A stretch of 64,000 nt of DNA from an uncultured Collinsella sp. (GTDB taxonomy: Bacteria; Actinomycetota; Coriobacteriia; Coriobacteriales; Coriobacteriaceae), in the NCBI GenBank assembly GCA_902479135.1, contig CABSNU010000009.1, positions 1-64,000 on the forward strand, read 5' to 3'. Below are positions 54,165 through 64,000 of the stretch, piece by piece; position 1 is the first letter of the stretch, and each line of letters starts with the position of its first letter. The notes beneath the pieces were generated by a model. The model was not told the DNA's origin. It ran no database searches and saw only the letters and a program-made list of their open reading frames with translations. The position numbers were made by a program, and so were the translations under genes.

Positions 54165-55106
54165 TTATGCCAAGAACTCCTTGGTGGTGGCCACGATGTT
54201 GGCGGCGTCCAGTCCGTACTTGTGCAGGAGCTCGGCACCCGGACCGGACTCGCCAAAGGTGTCGTTGACGCCGATCTTCTTAAGCGGCGTCGGGCACTGC
54301 TCGCACAAGACGTCGGCAACGGCGCTGCCCAGGCCACCGATCACAGAGTGCTCCTCGACGGTCACGACGTGACCGGTCTTGGTGGCGCTCTTGACGATCA
54401 GGTCGGCATCGATGGGCTTGATGGTGTGCATGTTGATGACCTCGGCGTCGATGCCCTCGGCAGCAAGCTGCTCGGCGGCCTCGAGAGCCTCACCGACCAT
54501 CAGGCCGCAGGCAATGATGGTCACATCGGCGCCCTCGCGCATGATAATGCCCTTGCCCAACTCGAACTTGTAGGTCTCGGAGTCGTTGATAACCGGCGAG
54601 GCCAAACGGGCGAAGCGCATGTACACGGGGCCATCGCACTCGTAGGCGGCGCGCGTCACGGCACGGGCCTCCACATCGTCGGCGGGAACGATAACGGTCA
54701 TGCCGGGGATGACGCGCATGAGGGCGATATCCTCGCAGCACTGGTGCGTGGCACCATCCTCGCCCACCGAGATGCCGGCGTGCGTGGCACCGATCTTAAC
54801 GTTAAGGTGCGGATAGCCGATGGAGTTACGAACCTGCTCAAAGGCGCGGCCGGCGGCAAACATGGCAAAGCTGCTCGCAAAGGCGACGCGGCCGGTGGTC
54901 GCGATACCGGCGGCAACACCCATCAGGTTGCTCTCGGCGATGCCCACATCGAAGAAGCGGTCGGGGCAAGCGGCCTTAAACTTACCGGTCTGCGTGGCGG
55001 CGGCCAGGTCGGCGTCGAGGACCACAAAGTCATCGTGCTCGTTGGCGAGCTCGACGAGGGCCTCGCCGTAGCTTACACGCGTGGCGATTTTCTTGACGTC
55101 TGCCAT
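54165..55106 (-). CDS. Transketolase, C-terminal subunit
   Basis: The 313-residue product covers the pyrimidine-binding and C-terminal domains of transketolase: FDVGIAESNLMGVAAGIATTGRVAF, GATHAGISVGEDGATHQ, VIVPADDVEA, and TVEEHSVIGGLGSAVADVL. Start 55106 follows GGAGAGGAG and lies one base after the stop of the first subunit, so the two halves are coupled. Split transketolases are common in anaerobes and serve the pentose phosphate pathway. Confidence 0.95.
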   Translation of the reverse strand: MADVKKIATRVSYGEALVELANEHDDFVVLDADLAAATQTGKFKAACPDRFFDVGIAESNLMGVAAGIATTGRVAFASSFAMFAAGRAFEQVRNSIGYPHLNVKIGATHAGISVGEDGATHQCCEDIALMRVIPGMTVIVPADDVEARAVTRAAYECDGPVYMRFARLASPVINDSETYKFELGKGIIMREGADVTIIACGLMVGEALEAAEQLAAEGIDAEVINMHTIKPIDADLIVKSATKTGHVVTVEEHSVIGGLGSAVADVLCEQCPTPLKKIGVNDTFGESGPGAELLHKYGLDAANIVATTKEFLA

Positions 55107-55107
55107 C

Positions 55108-55938
55108 CTAGAGCTCCTCTCCGGCGGCCGTGAGCTCTGCCATGGCCTGCTCAAACTGTTCATCGTTGGGGGCCTTACCGTGCCAACCCACCTGGTTCTC
55201 CATAAAGGAGACGCCCTTGCCCTTCGTGGTCTCGGCGATAATGGCGGTCGGCTGACCCTTGGTGGCGCGGGCCTCGGCAAAGGCGGCGCGGATCTGGTCG
55301 AAGTCGTTGCCGTCGGCGAGCTCCACCACATGGAACTTGAAGGCGCGGAACTTGTCGGCGAGCGGCATGGGGTCGTTGACCTCCTCGACGGGGCCATCGA
55401 TCTGCAGGCCGTTATGGTCGACGATCACGCAGAGGTTGTCGAGCTGCTGGTTGCCGGCAAACATGGCGGCCTCCCAGACCTGGCCCTCCTCGCTCTCGCC
55501 GTCGCCCAGCAGGGCGTAGGTGCGATAGTCGTCGCCCCAGTGCTTGGCGGCAACGGCCATGCCCACGGCGGCGGAGATGCCCTGGCCGAGAGAGCCGGTG
55601 GACATGTCGACGCCCGGGGTGTCGTTCATGTTGGGATGGCCCTGCAGGTGGCTGCCGATGTGGCGCAGCGTCTCGAGATCCTCCTTGGGGAAGAATCCGC
55701 GCTCGGCGAGCACGGCGTACAGACCAGGCGCGCAGTGACCCTTGGAAAGCACGAAGCGGTCGCGGTCGGCCTTGCGGGGGTCGGCCGGGTCGACGTTCAT
55801 TTCCTCAAAGTACAGATAGGTCATGATGTCGGCAGCGCCGAGCGAACCGCCCGGATGGCCGGACTTGGCAGCGTGCACGCCGGTGACGATGCCCTTCCTT
55901 ACCTCGTTGGCAACCTTTTTGAGCTCTTCGTCGCTCAT
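55108..55938 (-). CDS. Transketolase, N-terminal subunit
   Basis: The 276-residue product is the thiamine diphosphate-binding half: KSGHPGGSLGAADI, DRFVLSKGHCAPGLYA, GSLGQGISAAVGMA and the cofactor motif GDGESEEGQVWEAA...VDHNGLQIDG. It pairs with the downstream subunit to form an active transketolase. AAGGAAGG precedes the ATG. The gap upstream (55939-56145) holds the end of the convergent-side YitT unit's neighbour and no gene. Confidence 0.95.
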   Translation of the reverse strand: MSDEELKKVANEVRKGIVTGVHAAKSGHPGGSLGAADIMTYLYFEEMNVDPADPRKADRDRFVLSKGHCAPGLYAVLAERGFFPKEDLETLRHIGSHLQGHPNMNDTPGVDMSTGSLGQGISAAVGMAVAAKHWGDDYRTYALLGDGESEEGQVWEAAMFAGNQQLDNLCVIVDHNGLQIDGPVEEVNDPMPLADKFRAFKFHVVELADGNDFDQIRAAFAEARATKGQPTAIIAETTKGKGVSFMENQVGWHGKAPNDEQFEQAMAELTAAGEEL

Positions 55939-56145
55939 TGTGCCTTCCTTTCATCCTCATTAGACAAAATGCGCACGGCACCGAAGGTAATCCCAACACA
56001 GCCGCAATGCACGTACGTCATTCATTATGCTGGAAACTGATGGCTTTACCAGAGTTTTTATCATTATTTGAACAATTTAGCAGGCAGAACCGCTGATGAA
56101 ACGGTTTATCAATGTGAACGTCTTTTGGATGGAACGCGATCGACC

Positions 56146-57036
56146 CTACGCGCTAATGTCCTTGAATCCCTCGCCGAAGGCTTCCGTAACGTCAGCAACC
56201 GTCACAATGGCGTGAGGATCGCGCTCGCGCACGATCGTCTTGAGGGTATTGAGCTCTCGACGGTTCACGATGACCATGATCACCGGCTTCTCGGCACCCG
56301 AATACATGCCAGTCGCCTTAAACTTGGTACAACCACGACCCAGGCCATACATGATATCGGCAGCGATATCAGGGAACTTGTCCGAGATGATGAGTACCAT
56401 ACGGCGCTTGTTGCCACCATCGACCACGGCATCGATCACGTAGCCGCTAATGACCATCGAAAGGCCTGCATATAGTGCGTTTTCGACTGAAAAGACCGGA
56501 GCCGACAGCGCGCACACGGCAACGTCGATTGCCATGACGGTCGAACCTACCGGCAGCGAGGTGTTACGCGAGATGATTTGGCCAATCGTGTCCGAGCCGC
56601 CGGTGTTGGCGCCGGCGCGCAACACCATGCCGTAACCGATGCCCGTAATAATGCCGCCCCACATGGCAGGGAGCATCAGGTCCGCATCCGCCAGAGGTGC
56701 TACAAACGGGGCGAACAGATCGGTAAAGAAGCCCAGCAGCACAAAGCCCGTCGCGGTCTGCACCACGTAGAACATGCCGCCCTCGCGCATAACGACCAAC
56801 AACAGCAAGGCGTTCATCACGATCGTCTGAATACCAACGGGAAGCGATAGGCCGCGCGATGCACCGATCGCCTGGATAATGGTGGCAAGGCCCGTAACGC
56901 CACCGGCAGCAAGGCCGTTGGGAATCAAAAACAGGTCGGTCGCAATAGCGGCCAGAGCGCACCCCAACATAATCTGGGGCAGGTCGTGAAAAAAGTTCAT
57001 CGAAAGAATGCGCTTGATGTCCAGACGATATGCCAT
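56146..57036 (-). CDS. YitT family membrane protein
   Basis: The 296-residue product has five or six hydrophobic segments with FLIPNGLAAGGVTGLATI and LRAGANTGGSDTIGQIISRNTSLPVG, typical of the YitT family (DUF161), and a C-terminal soluble DUF2179 domain (KRRMVLIISDKFPDIAADIM, PVIMVIVNRREL). The function is not established; such proteins are common in Gram-positives. The start at 57036 follows GAGGGAGG. A terminator (57052-57077) lies immediately upstream. Confidence 0.9.
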   Translation of the reverse strand: MAYRLDIKRILSMNFFHDLPQIMLGCALAAIATDLFLIPNGLAAGGVTGLATIIQAIGASRGLSLPVGIQTIVMNALLLLVVMREGGMFYVVQTATGFVLLGFFTDLFAPFVAPLADADLMLPAMWGGIITGIGYGMVLRAGANTGGSDTIGQIISRNTSLPVGSTVMAIDVAVCALSAPVFSVENALYAGLSMVISGYVIDAVVDGGNKRRMVLIISDKFPDIAADIMYGLGRGCTKFKATGMYSGAEKPVIMVIVNRRELNTLKTIVRERDPHAIVTVADVTEAFGEGFKDISA

Positions 57037-57051
57037 GCTACCTCCCTCAAA

Positions 57052-57077
57052 AAAGCGCACCCCATCGGATGCGCTTT
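57052..57077 (-). terminator. Terminator between prfB and the YitT gene
   Basis: On the minus strand AAAGCGCA pairs with TGCGCTTT, followed by TTTTGAGG, which runs into the YitT ribosome site. It may act as a terminator or attenuator. Confidence 0.6.
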
Positions 57078-57151
57078 GAACTTCTTCTTGTATTCAATTC
57101 TACCGATTCGCCGGACAAAAACCACCCCTGCGCAGGGTTTGCTCTGGATAC

Positions 57152-57176
57152 AAAACCACCCTGCTGGGAGGGTTTT
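57152..57176 (-). terminator. Terminator after prfB
   Basis: AAAACC pairs with GGTTTT and CCC with GGG in a compact hairpin, about 28 bases after the prfB stop. On the minus strand it ends in GGTTTTG. Confidence 0.55.
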
Positions 57177-57204
57177 AATCCATTTCCACATAAACCCGGG
57201 CGGT

Positions 57205-58352
57205 TTAAGCAGACGGGGTCTCCGCGTCAGCGTTGCCGGTAGCCCAGCGATGGTAGCCAATAACAAACGGGTCCAGGTCGCCATCGTCAAGAACGGCCTC
57301 AACGTTGCTGGTCTCCACGCCCGAGCGCAGATCCTTGACCATCTGGTATGGGTAGAGCACGTAGCTACGAATCTGGTTGCCAAAACCAATCGTGGTCTTG
57401 GGTCCGCGAATCTCATCGAGCGCCTCGGCGCGCTTTTCGAGCTCGATCTCGTACAGGCGAGCCTTGAGGATCTGCATGCACGCGGCCTTGTTCTGGATCT
57501 GGCTGCGCTCGTTTTGGCAGGTAACCACAATACCGCTGGGGAAATGCGTCACGCGTACGGCGGAGTCGGTGGTGTTGACGCCCTGACCGCCCGGGCCGCT
57601 CGCGTGGTACACGTCCACGCGGATGTCATCGGGACTGATTTCGATGTCGATATCATCGGGTAGCACGGGGATGACCTCGACGCCGGCAAACGTGGTCTGG
57701 CGACGCTTCTTGTCGTCGGTGGGGCTAATGCGAACCAAGCGGTGGACACCGGCCTCGGCGCGCAGCATGCCAAATGCGTCCTTGCCCTCGACGGTAAAGG
57801 TCGCGCGGTCGATGCCGATGACCTCGGCCGCGGGACAGTCGTTGATGGTGACCTTCCAGCCGCGACGCTGGCAGTACTTCATGTACATCTTAAAGAGCAT
57901 GAAGGTCCAGTCCTGGGCCTCCAGACCACCCTGTCCGGGCTTGATGGTCACAATAGCATCGCCGTGATCGAACTCACCGGTAAACCAGCTCGAAAGCTCA
58001 AGCTCGTCGATAGCGCGGGCCAGGCGTTCTGCCGTAGCGGCAGCCTCCTCGCGCAATGCGGCGGCGTCGGGGTCATCCCCCATCTCTTCGGCAAGCTCCA
58101 GCGCGGCGCGGGCATCGGAAAGCTCGCCGCGCGCGGTGTCCACGGCAGCGATATCTTCCTTGGTGCGAGCGATCTCCTCCATGGTGGCACGGGCGGCGTC
58201 GGCGTCATCCCAAAAGCCAGGGGCAACACTTTTGGCCTCGAGCTCGGTCACGCGGGTACGCTTCTCGTCCAAGTGGAGATACGACTCGACCTCGCCGAGC
58301 CGGTCCGCAAACGCGTCCAGCTCGGCGGGCGTTACCTCTAAAGCCTCAGCCA

Positions 58353-58353
<1 letters not shown>
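57205..58353 (-). CDS. prfB: Peptide chain release factor 2
   Basis: The 382-residue RF2 has the peptidyl-tRNA hydrolysis motif GPGGQGVN (GGQ at 255-257) and the usual IQNKAACMQILKARLYE and GNQIRSYVLYPYQMVKDLR. RF2 releases peptides at UGA and UAA. The stop-codon-reading tripeptide, normally Ser-Pro-Phe, reads Ser210-Pro211-Thr212 here (RISPTDDKKRRQTTFAG). The gene shows no in-frame TGA or programmed frameshift near its start, unlike many RF2 genes. Its start overlaps the secA stop by one base (TAATG), so translation is coupled. Confidence 0.95.
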
Positions 58354-61160
<2,807 letters not shown>

Positions 61161-61291
61161 GTGGTTTTCCTTTTTGGCCATCGCCCACGCCGTGCAGCTG
61201 CGGGCGAGTTAAACACAGATGATTGTACTTTAGCCAAACAAGGCGCGGCCTATACAGTCGACCTCGACCGCCACGTAATAACTACGACCAA

Positions 61292-61324
61292 CCTGCCACA
61301 ATGGGACAGGTTAATTTTGGCAGG
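61292..61324. repeat. GGGACAGGTT-type inverted repeat
   Basis: CCTGCCA pairs with TGGCAGG around CAATGGGACAGGTTAATTT. It is a sister of the element at 49160-49195 and lies in the secA-rpmE gap. Confidence 0.6.
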
Positions 61325-61355
61325 TCTATCTGGCCAAACGCCGCCTCTCTGCCAT

Positions 61356-61422
61356 TTGGTGCAAGCAAACCTGTCCCCTTCGCACCAATCTGGTGCAATG
61401 GGGGCAGGTTGGTTTGCACCAA
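61356..61422. repeat. TTGGTGC/GGGACAGGT nested palindrome
   Basis: TTGGTGCAAGCAAACCTG is inversely repeated at the right end (CAGGTTGGTTTGCACCAA), with an inner GCACCA/TGGTGC pair. It is a relative of 25171-25237, reversed in orientation. Confidence 0.7.
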
Positions 61423-61431
61423 TAAAAAGAA

Positions 61432-61465
61432 AAGGGCCGCGCACCCAAACGGATGCACGGCCCTT
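61432..61465 (-). terminator. Terminator of rpmE
   Basis: AAGGGCCGCGCA pairs with TGCACGGCCCTT (one wobble). On the minus strand it is followed by TTTCTTTTT. Confidence 0.8.
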
Positions 61466-61500
61466 ATGCCATGAATGCGAGTGATTCCGCGGCGAGCTAT

Positions 61501-61926
61501 TTACTCAGCAGCCTCGGTAGTCTCGGCCTCGGCAGCGGCCTCCTCGACGGGAGTCTCTGCGGGAGCCTCGGCAGCCTGCTTGGCGGCCTCCTCGGCAAAC
61601 TTAGCGGCACGCTTAGCCTTCTCGGCAGCCTTAGCCTCAGCGGCAGCCTTGCGAGCGGCCTCGGCCTCAGCAGCCTTGGCGGCCTTGGCAGCCTTGGCCT
61701 CCTCGGCCTTCTTGAGCTGAGCGGCAGCGGCGCCACCGAACTTGTCGGCGAAGCGCTGGACGCGTCCACCGGTGTCGACGAACTTCTGCTGGCCAGTGTA
61801 GAACGGGTGGCACTCGTTGCAAAGCTCGACCTTCATCTCGGACACGGTAGCGTGCGTCTTGAAGGTGTTGCCGCAGGAGCACGTCACCGTGCACTCGACA
61901 TACTGGGGATGGATACCCTGCTTCAT
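61501..61926 (-). CDS. rpmE: Ribosomal protein L31 with Ala/Lys/Glu-rich extension
   Basis: The first ~65 residues are a zinc-binding L31: MKQGIHPQY, CSCGNTFKT with Cys16 and Cys18, ELCNECHPFYTG with Cys36 and Cys39, and RVQRFADKFG. L31 is usually about 70 residues; here a further ~75-residue tail of Ala, Lys and Glu (AAKAAKAAEAEAARKAA and similar) follows, likely a long charged helix. Zinc-type L31 can be swapped for a Cys-less form under zinc limitation; no second copy is in the window. Confidence 0.95.
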   Translation of the reverse strand: MKQGIHPQYVECTVTCSCGNTFKTHATVSEMKVELCNECHPFYTGQQKFVDTGGRVQRFADKFGGAAAAQLKKAEEAKAAKAAKAAEAEAARKAAAEAKAAEKAKRAAKFAEEAAKQAAEAPAETPVEEAAAEAETTEAAE

Positions 61927-62077
61927 GGTAGGACTCCTTATTGGTCAGGCGCTGGTTACCGATCAGCGCATAAGGCGTCTTGGTTTCCGACCAAGACAAC
62001 AAACTCGGCTATGGTACCACGGCGCCGCGTGTCCCACAAAAGGTTCACGGTCTTTTCGGCACAACACGGGCTGGCCC

Positions 62078-62176
62078 TTAAGGATCTGACACGTATCGGA
62101 AGACCGACGCTGCCTCTGCGGCATCGTTCACGCGCCACGCCCGCAGCAGCAGGCGAGATGTCTCGATATCCCTCAT
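62078..62176 (-). pseudogene. Remnant of a GNAT acetyltransferase gene
   Basis: A ribosome site (GGAGG) and ATG open a frame encoding ETSRLLLRAWRVNDAAEA...FRYVSDP and then a TAA. This is the N-terminus of a RimJ/RimL-type acetyltransferase, normally about 170-180 residues. Bases after the stop continue weakly (GPARVV, compare with GxAAGW) before decaying. It therefore looks like a truncated gene. The rest of the gap shows nothing I recognise. Confidence 0.6.
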
Positions 62177-62307
62177 TGGCAACCTCCGTCTCAGGGCCTC
62201 AGGAGCGATTGCACGTCTCATCGGCAATTGTGGGGGCGAGCCCAGGCACCAGCCCCCGAGAGCGGGCGCCTACATATCTTCTCAGATGTCCGCACGAGTA
62301 ATTCAAC

Positions 62308-62931
62308 TCATAAGGACTGGCTATCCCTAACCTGTGACACAATCCCAAACGCACAGAACAGAATCATCAGCCCAATCATCGCATAAGAGGCAGCCGAACC
62401 TTCAAGCACTATTCCACAAAGAACAATCTCCGCGCCGCCAATGAGCACTGTTATCAGGCGCTCTGCCTTTTTGCTCCCGCCGCTCGCATGAAAAGGCGGC
62501 AAAGCGCACAAAATCACATATAGCCCGGGAAGGGAATACGGGATCGATAGTCCAACCCCTCCATCAACTGCAGTGTTTTGCGTAAGAATCAACTGGACCC
62601 ACACGGCAGTTATCACTGAACAGGTCGTCGATAAAAGAAGGCCAGAAATATAGCACGCAAGAAAGTTCCGTCGCATTCGAACGGAGAAATCCGCGAACTC
62701 CCTTCGCCGCGTGGAAACAATAAGGTACACAGAAATTGCAATAGAACCGATCAGAGAAAGCAGCGGAACAACCAGCAATTCAAACTTATTTCCCCATCGA
62801 TCAACCACGCCCCCACTCCAATGAGCTGGAATTGTATCGGGGAGGGCCGACCAAGCCGCCCATAGGATGAGAAATGGAAGAATAGAGAGGATGAAGGATG
62901 ATAACACTGCAGTATTTTTTGAGACTCTCAT
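62308..62931 (-). CDS. DUF1648-like membrane protein
   Basis: The 207-residue product has about six hydrophobic segments and the DUF1648 pattern LPDTIPAHWSGGVVDRWGNKFELLVVPLL near residue 30, as in SdpI-like immunity proteins. It lacks the rest of SdpI. Composition is A+T-richer than its neighbours. It ends in TGA and sits between a pseudogene and a transposase remnant, so it may be an acquired gene. Function is not known. Confidence 0.65.
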   Translation of the reverse strand: MRVSKNTAVLSSFILSILPFLILWAAWSALPDTIPAHWSGGVVDRWGNKFELLVVPLLSLIGSIAISVYLIVSTRRREFADFSVRMRRNFLACYISGLLLSTTCSVITAVWVQLILTQNTAVDGGVGLSIPYSLPGLYVILCALPPFHASGGSKKAERLITVLIGGAEIVLCGIVLEGSAASYAMIGLMILFCAFGIVSQVRDSQSL

Positions 62932-63062
62932 CGATTCCGCATCTCCTTGTGCGTCCGCATTCCACTCCGTCTTAAAACGACTGTAAATAATAACTTGAAT
63001 GCAAATTTGTTTTAATTTTTACGTGCTCAAGCCCGGAGACCCGATGTGACCAAACCCGCAAT

Positions 63063-63301
63063 TTCGACGTTAACAAACGCATGCGCGGGCTCTGCCAGCT
63101 CGCCATCAGGCGGATCGAGGGTTTCCGCCCCAAGGCCGCCGAGGTGCTGGAAGGAACCGAGGCCGAGGCCCTGGCCTACTCGGACTTCCCCTACGAGCAC
63201 CACGTCGGGTTGCGTACCGACAACGTGCAGGAGCGCACCGACGCGAGCTCAAGTGCCGCAGCCGCGTGGTGCAAAACGCATCTCCACCGTTCCTTCGACT
63301 G
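63063..63301 (+). pseudogene. Remnant of an IS256-family transposase
   Basis: The frame encodes FDVNKRMRGLCQLAIRR, then EALAYSDFPYEHHVGLRTDNVQERTD, which matches the C-terminal region of IS256 (Mutator-type) transposases (typically LRTNNVQERTN). Just after NVQERTD the frame shifts: the expected RELKCRSRVVQ continues in another frame. The N-terminal two thirds are missing. No full terminal inverted repeats were identified. Confidence 0.75.
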
Positions 63302-63310
63302 AGAAAATGC

Positions 63311-63342
63311 CGCCCCCGGGGCCCGGGAGGGCCCCGGGGGCG
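63311..63342. terminator. Perfect G+C hairpin
   Basis: CGCCCCCGGGGCC pairs perfectly with GGCCCCGGGGGCG around six bases. It follows the transposase remnant and may once have been its terminator. Confidence 0.6.
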
Positions 63343-63430
63343 TTCGGCTGACTGCGGAAACGGCCTATCCGCTCAATACATTCGGCTGGGATCGGAAATC
63401 AACCAAACTGAATCAGGTTCAGTTGACATC

Positions 63431-63473
63431 GTTAAATCATGACCACCCGCATAGCGGGTGGTCATGATTTAAC
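63431..63473. repeat. Perfect 20-bp inverted repeat
   Basis: GTTAAATCATGACCACCCGC is followed by ATA and its exact complement. Hairpins of this shape often flank transposase genes or form terminators in these bacteria; which applies here cannot be decided. Confidence 0.7.
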
Positions 63474-63494
63474 GAACTGGACGTTTGACCGTAA

Positions 63495-63533
63495 GGGGAG
63501 GAGGGGACTGGCAAGGCCAGTCCCCTCCTCCCC
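63495..63533. terminator. Perfect 18-bp hairpin after the last gene
   Basis: GGGGAGGAGGGGACTGGC and its exact complement surround AAG. It lies about 20 bases after the stop of the minus-strand gene at 63553, so it may end its transcript, although no T-run is seen. Confidence 0.55.
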
Positions 63534-63552
63534 CATGACGCTCGATTTGCAT

Positions 63553-63978
63553 TTACGACTCGATGAAAGCCGGGCCGCTGGTTACCTTGTCAAATTCGAG
63601 CACCGACGTTCCGGTGTTCAAATAAAGGCTTCCTTGGTTTCCGTCTGCGGAGGCGTAAGCCAGGTGGACAAATCCGTAATCATCTCCTGATTGGTCGGCC
63701 AACATGAAGATGTTCGGATCGCCGGTTGTCTCAAATGAACCGTCGGTCACATTTCCATTGCTGTCGACGATTTGCCACCTGTTTTCGTCTTCCCCAAGGA
63801 AGGAGAGCTGGGTTAAGCCGGTCTCGTGGTCTCGGTACACTCCGTCTAGGCGGAACCCTTCGGAAATGCCATGTTTCAAGGTGTTCGCATCTTTTATGGA
63901 TACGGCAGAGACTACGATTGCGGCTATCGCGACCAATAACGCCAGCGCAATGGGTATTTTGGCGGAGCCGGTCTTCAT
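63553..63978 (-). CDS. Small membrane-anchored protein
   Basis: The 141-residue product has one N-terminal hydrophobic segment (IPIALALLVAIAAIVVSAVSI), then an extracellular or periplasm-facing domain with short beta-rich repeats (GVYRDHETGLTQLSFLGEDENRWQIV, FVHLAYASADGNQGSLYLN). I do not recognise the family. The start at 63978 was chosen because GGGAGG is eight bases upstream; an ATG three codons earlier is too close to it. Confidence 0.7.
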   Translation of the reverse strand: MKTGSAKIPIALALLVAIAAIVVSAVSIKDANTLKHGISEGFRLDGVYRDHETGLTQLSFLGEDENRWQIVDSNGNVTDGSFETTGDPNIFMLADQSGDDYGFVHLAYASADGNQGSLYLNTGTSVLEFDKVTSGPAFIES

Positions 63979-64000
63979 GTCATTCACCTCCCCCGTATGT

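Noticed and set aside
61453..62301. A 282-codon plus-strand frame across rpmE and its upstream gap
   Set aside because: Its first half mirrors the Ala/Lys/Glu tail of L31 and its second half crosses a decayed acetyltransferase remnant.

Overview
The window looks like chromosomal DNA of a high-G+C, Gram-positive gut anaerobe, most likely a Coriobacteriia member close to Collinsella. This is inferred from the gene set (GltBD, split transketolase, FtsEX with a long FtsE extension, L31 with an Ala/Lys/Glu tail, PTS sugar systems, rubredoxin with a flavin reductase) and base composition; no rRNA is present to prove it. Most genes lie on the minus strand. TAG is the commonest stop codon and TGA is rare, which is unusual for DNA this G+C-rich.

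Layout. 1-5100: an A+T-richer, apparently acquired cluster for a Cys-rich modified peptide (radical SAM/SPASM maturase, two accessory proteins, a 59-residue Cys-rich precursor, a LURP-one-like protein and a convergent ABC exporter). 5300-9330: DUF1275 membrane protein, YgiQ-type radical SAM protein, CPBP protease. 9520-14004: alpha-glucoside PTS operon (EIIA, antiterminator, EIICB, GH4 phospho-glucosidase). 14285-17915: EFR1-type ferredoxin and a DEAD-box RNA helicase. 18495-21713: FHA protein and a membrane Ser/Thr kinase. 22046-25170: copper module (operator, copA, copZ, csoR). 25283-29862: zinc-ribbon membrane protein, amidohydrolase, a PD-(D/E)XK-like protein and an unknown protein, separated by palindrome arrays. 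30270-36457: glutamate synthase. 36997-40148: phosphoglycerate mutase, Nramp transporter, rubredoxin, flavin reductase. 40356-41998: smpB, a TPR gene, tRNA-Glu and tRNA-Gln. 42264-47642: small genes, then the MurNAc recycling set mupG-murP-murQ-murR. 47847-51451: VanZ-like protein, serine recombinase, RNase R. 51587-58353: ftsX, ftsE, split transketolase, YitT protein, prfB. 58353-61926: secA and rpmE. 62000-64000: decayed DNA with a GNAT remnant, an IS256-type transposase remnant, strong hairpins and two small membrane-associated proteins.

Genes that work together: EIIA and EIICB import and phosphorylate an alpha-glucoside, GH4 cleaves it, and the PRD antiterminator senses it. MurP imports and phosphorylates a MurNAc sugar, MupG and MurQ degrade it, and MurR regulates. 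CsoR senses copper while CopA and CopZ export and carry it. FtsE and FtsX form one complex, as do GltB and GltD and the two transketolase halves.

Three things stand out. First, the Cys-rich peptide cluster has a precursor gene small enough to be missed by routine calling. Second, eighteen copies of a ~58-bp palindrome sit in six intergenic arrays with a repeat spacing close to 80 bp. Third, RF2 carries Ser-Pro-Thr in place of the usual stop-codon-reading Ser-Pro-Phe, in a region that largely avoids TGA stops.
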